Below are positions 61,265-64,000 of a stretch of 64,000 nucleotides of DNA, piece after piece; the stretch's first letter is position 1; each line of letters opens with the position of its first letter. Under the pieces are notes generated by a model. It worked only from the letters and a program-made list of their open reading frames with translations. It ran no database searches and was not told where the DNA came from. The stretch lies in the NCBI GenBank assembly GCA_054601695.1, contig BAAHQB010000295.1, positions 1 to 64,000 on the forward strand, read 5' to 3'. The position numbers were made by a program, and so were the translations under genes. The DNA is from Amorphochlora amoebiformis. Lineage: Eukaryota > Cercozoa > Chlorarachniophyceae.

Positions 61265-62340
61265 GGTGTCTCTAACCTCTATCTCCTTCATTCGAGTCAA
61301 TATCGACTTTGAACACCCCAACCGAGGCCCTCCCTCCCTACTATTAGAGGGTTCCACGAACCATAAACCTTGCTGAATGGCTACAAGTCCGCCCACAAAT
61401 ACTCTCTCTTTCGGCAACAAATCACCTGTACTCCGGCCTCCTTCGAATAAAATTCTGAATCCCACCCGGAACCAGAATTCGACAACCCCCCCCCCCCCCC
61501 CAGAGGAGAAAAAGAAAGCAAAATGAGGCAAGGAAAGGGCGGGAATAAACGTCCCCGCTCCTCTTTCCGAAGTAATCCCGAAAAGATAAACTCAACAGAA
61601 AAAAATGGCGAGATATTGCATTTCAAGACTCACCAACACCAATAGGCATGCCCAAATCCCTATCCATCCCCTCCTGGGCCCCATTCTCGCAACCCTATTT
61701 CGCGAACCCTGGCGTGACCGACAAGAGTGACATCTGTGAACGTGACAAACCTGAGTGACACATCGCGCATCTTCCGAATTAATACCGGCACCCAAGTCCA
61801 TGGGTGCCGGGGGCAACTCCTAGGAAGCACCGAAGCCGGTTCATCTGTCCCTGTCCCTTCTTCCCCATCCCTCGCAGCTTGTAGAGGGTTCAAAAATAGA
61901 AATTTGCGTCAACTACGATGGGGTGCAGCAGCTCTTTCTACGAAGAATCGCCCACAAACGCCCGAACAGCGGCTGGAACGTATGTTCCCGACACTTTGGT
62001 TTCGAATCTCGACCTCTTGTGTGAGTTTTTCCACGCCCTCTTTTCCCTCGCCGTGGCAATGATTCTGAATTCCCGCCAAATTGACACAATGTGAACATTA
62101 AAGGGAGCGGAAAATTGGGCTGAACACGCCGCCTGGAGTCGCCGAGGTCGCTTCCGGAACGGAAGCCCGAGCTTCAATATCAGGTGGTTGTTGTATCCTT
62201 CGCTTTCGGCGGTCCTTCGCTCAGATTTCAGAGTTTTTGCTTTTTATCGTTAGATTTTGGAGTCGGGATTCCGAGGGGGTTTGTTGTGTATATATGTATG
62301 ATGGATTTGTACATTTAGGTCAATCGTAGGATTTCGAAGA
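61265..62340 (-). other. Unique, GC-balanced region, possible unresolved or decayed minus-strand gene
   Basis: About 1.1 kb without microsatellites. Minus-strand frames of 60-127 codons overlap in different frames. A G-tract (C14 on the plus strand at about 61489-61502) separates them. The segment read from about 61490 to 61270 (with GGRSTGDLLPKERVFVGGL and [15 protein letters not shown]) has protein-like composition. A good donor (GTTG|gtgagt) lies at about 61636. A TTTGGCGGGAA motif on the minus strand near 62070-62080 resembles an E2F site. I could not join exons into a single phase-consistent gene, so a gene remnant is equally possible. Confidence 0.3.
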
Positions 62341-62363
62341 CAACAACTAGGTTTTTAAGCGTA

Positions 62364-62444
<81 letters not shown>

Positions 62445-62534
62445 ATATATATATGTGTGTATGTATATATGTGTATATTATGTGTGTGTATATATATATA
62501 CTTATATCTATTATAATATAAGGATATTCATATA

Positions 62535-62583
<49 letters not shown>

Positions 62584-62694
62584 ATGTGCATATTATATAT
62601 ATGTATGTATATATGTATGTATATATATATATATATATATATATTCATATGTGGTTATAATTTTTTATACATTACATATTATATATTATATATG

Positions 62695-62729
<35 letters not shown>

Positions 62730-62781
62730 GTATGTGTATTACATGTGTACATATATATATATATATGTATGTATATATGTA

Positions 62782-62813
<32 letters not shown>

Positions 62814-62825
62814 TGATATACATTC

Positions 62826-62864
<39 letters not shown>

Positions 62865-63076
62865 ATATTTCTGCATTTTCACAAAAATATACATTACCTG
62901 TACAAACATGCATACCTGCAATCATCTACACACATATATAAATCTATTCACAACACCTAAATAACTACAAAAAAAAAATCAACATATCCATAATTGAAAA
63001 CAAAGAAAATAAAACTCATATACACGCAGAGCTGAACAGCGCGCACTGAAGTATCAGCGCCGAAATGGTCCTGTCC
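62341..63076. repeat. TA/TATG repeats then AT-rich unique sequence
   Basis: TA and TATG repeats to about 62860, then about 200 bp of unique A-rich sequence before the CCCTAA array. No gene. Confidence 0.85.
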
Positions 63077-63599
63077 AGCCCTAATGATAACCCTAACCCT
63101 AACCCTAACCCTAACCCTAACCCTAACCCTAACCCTAACCCTAACCCAACCCAAAACCCTAATCCAAACCCTAGGCCTAGCCCTAGCCCTAAACCTATTC
63201 TGAGCCCTAAATCTAGTCCAAACCCTAACCCAACCATAGCCCTAATCTAATCCCTAGCCCTAGCCCTATTCGTAACCCTCACCCAAACCATGGCCCTAAT
63301 TCAAACCCAAACCCTAACCCTAACCCTAACCCTAGACCTAATCCAAACCCTAACCCAAGCCCTAATCCAAACCCTAGCCCAAACCCTAACCTAACCCTAA
63401 CCTTAACCCTAACCCTAGCCCTAATCCAAGCCCTAGCCCTAGCCGTAACCTAACCCTAACCCTAACCCTAGCCCTAATCCAAACCCAAGCCCAGACCCAA
63501 ACCTAACCCTAACCCTAACCCTAACCTAACCCTAACCCTAGCCCTAACCCTAACCTAACACTAACTAACCCTAACCCTAACCCTAACCCTAACCCTAGC
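63077..63599 (-). repeat. Interstitial telomere-type array (CCCTAA)n with many variants
   Basis: About 520 bp of CCCTAA. Regular units lie at 63090-63146 and 63570-63597. In between are variants such as CCCTAG, TCCAAA and CCAAACC in a semi-regular pattern. Confidence 0.93.
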
Positions 63600-63660
63600 A
63601 TAATCTTGTCGTATTGTTAGCCGCTAAGGAGAAGAGGAGAGAAAAACAAATGTTGAAGAA

Positions 63661-63880
63661 AGGGAAGGTAGTCATAAGCTTAGGGAGACCCTAACATATC
63701 ACAGGGTGTATAGAAAGGGAAGGTAGTCATAAGCTTACGGTTAGGGTTAGGGTTAGGGTTAGGGTTAGGGTTAGGGTTAGGGTTAGGGTTAGGGAGACCC
63801 TAACATATCACAGGGTGTATAGAGAGGTAAAGCAGTATTAGGCTTAGGGAGACCCTCACATGTCTGGGGGTGTATAGATA
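63661..63880 (+). repeat. Three-copy unit carrying a single TTAGGG, with a nine-hexamer expansion in copy 2
   Basis: Copy 1 (63661-63715) reads AAGC, TTAGGG, AGACCC, then TAACATATCACAGGGTGTAT. Copy 2 starts at 63716 and is identical up to AAGC at 63734. It then has TTACGG plus eight TTAGGG (63735-63788, 54 bp) before the original TTAGGG-AGACCC at 63789. Copy 3 (about 63829-63880) is diverged and has one TTAGGG. The expansion is an exact multiple of six and sits at the TTAGGG already present in the unit. Confidence 0.9.
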
Positions 63881-64000
63881 TGACATTTACATAGTATGCG
63901 TTGTATTAAACTATATCTGATTTATATATGTGTGTGTAAGCGTATATGTGTATAAATATATTTATATTTGTGTATGAAAAAATCTATGTGTCACAGCAAT
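63881..64000. other. AT-rich end of window, nothing recognised
   Basis: TATG-rich and unique AT-rich sequence without features. Confidence 0.7.

Overview
This is nuclear DNA from a eukaryote with a motile, radial-spoke-bearing cilium. The evidence is GT-AG introns, interstitial TTAGGG/CCCTAA telomere-type repeats, a recognisable radial spoke protein 3 (RSP3) gene, and a transcription-factor gene with a Zn(II)2Cys6 cluster. Zn2Cys6 clusters are typical of fungi and also occur in some algae and amoebae. A zoosporic (chytrid-like) fungus or a flagellated alga or protist would both fit; the window does not decide between them. There is no sign of prokaryotic gene organisation.

Most of the window (about 80 percent) is (TA)n and related TATG/TACA microsatellite DNA. 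Embedded in it are short non-TA islands of 30-120 bp that almost always occur as 2-9 local copies separated by TA tracts of variable length. From about 31.5 kb rightward, at least ten blocks of interstitial TTAGGG/CCCTAA repeats appear in both orientations, plus a 0.6 kb heptamer (TTATGGG) array. The right half therefore looks subtelomeric or rich in telomere-repeat insertions.

Four genes could be reconstructed exon by exon with consistent reading phase. (1) A minus-strand two-exon gene (11539 to 10962) encodes a 165-residue protein starting MGICAS. (2) A divergent nine-exon gene (12042-15253) encodes a 419-residue protein combining a bHLH domain, a coiled coil and a Zn2Cys6 cluster. (3) A five-exon gene (23595-26685) encodes an 816-residue protein starting MGLCLS, with about nine degenerate copies of a 23-30-residue repeat. 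(4) An eight-exon RSP3 gene (36920-39499) completes the set. A possible fifth, unresolved coding region lies on the minus strand at about 61.3-62.2 kb.

Genes 1 and 3 share an acylation-type N-terminus (MGxCxS) and, by eye, the same repeat motif. They may be two members of an undescribed acylated repeat-protein family. Genes 1 and 2 share a 0.5 kb divergent intergenic region with CACGTG E-boxes, one of them abutting a CCG-N9-CGG pair. These are the two half-site types expected for the bHLH and zinc-cluster parts of gene 2, so autoregulation is a testable idea. All three plus-strand genes are followed by 0.5-1.1 kb of CTAG-rich sequence. All exon boundaries were placed by hand from splice consensus and reading phase; no alignment or transcript data were available.
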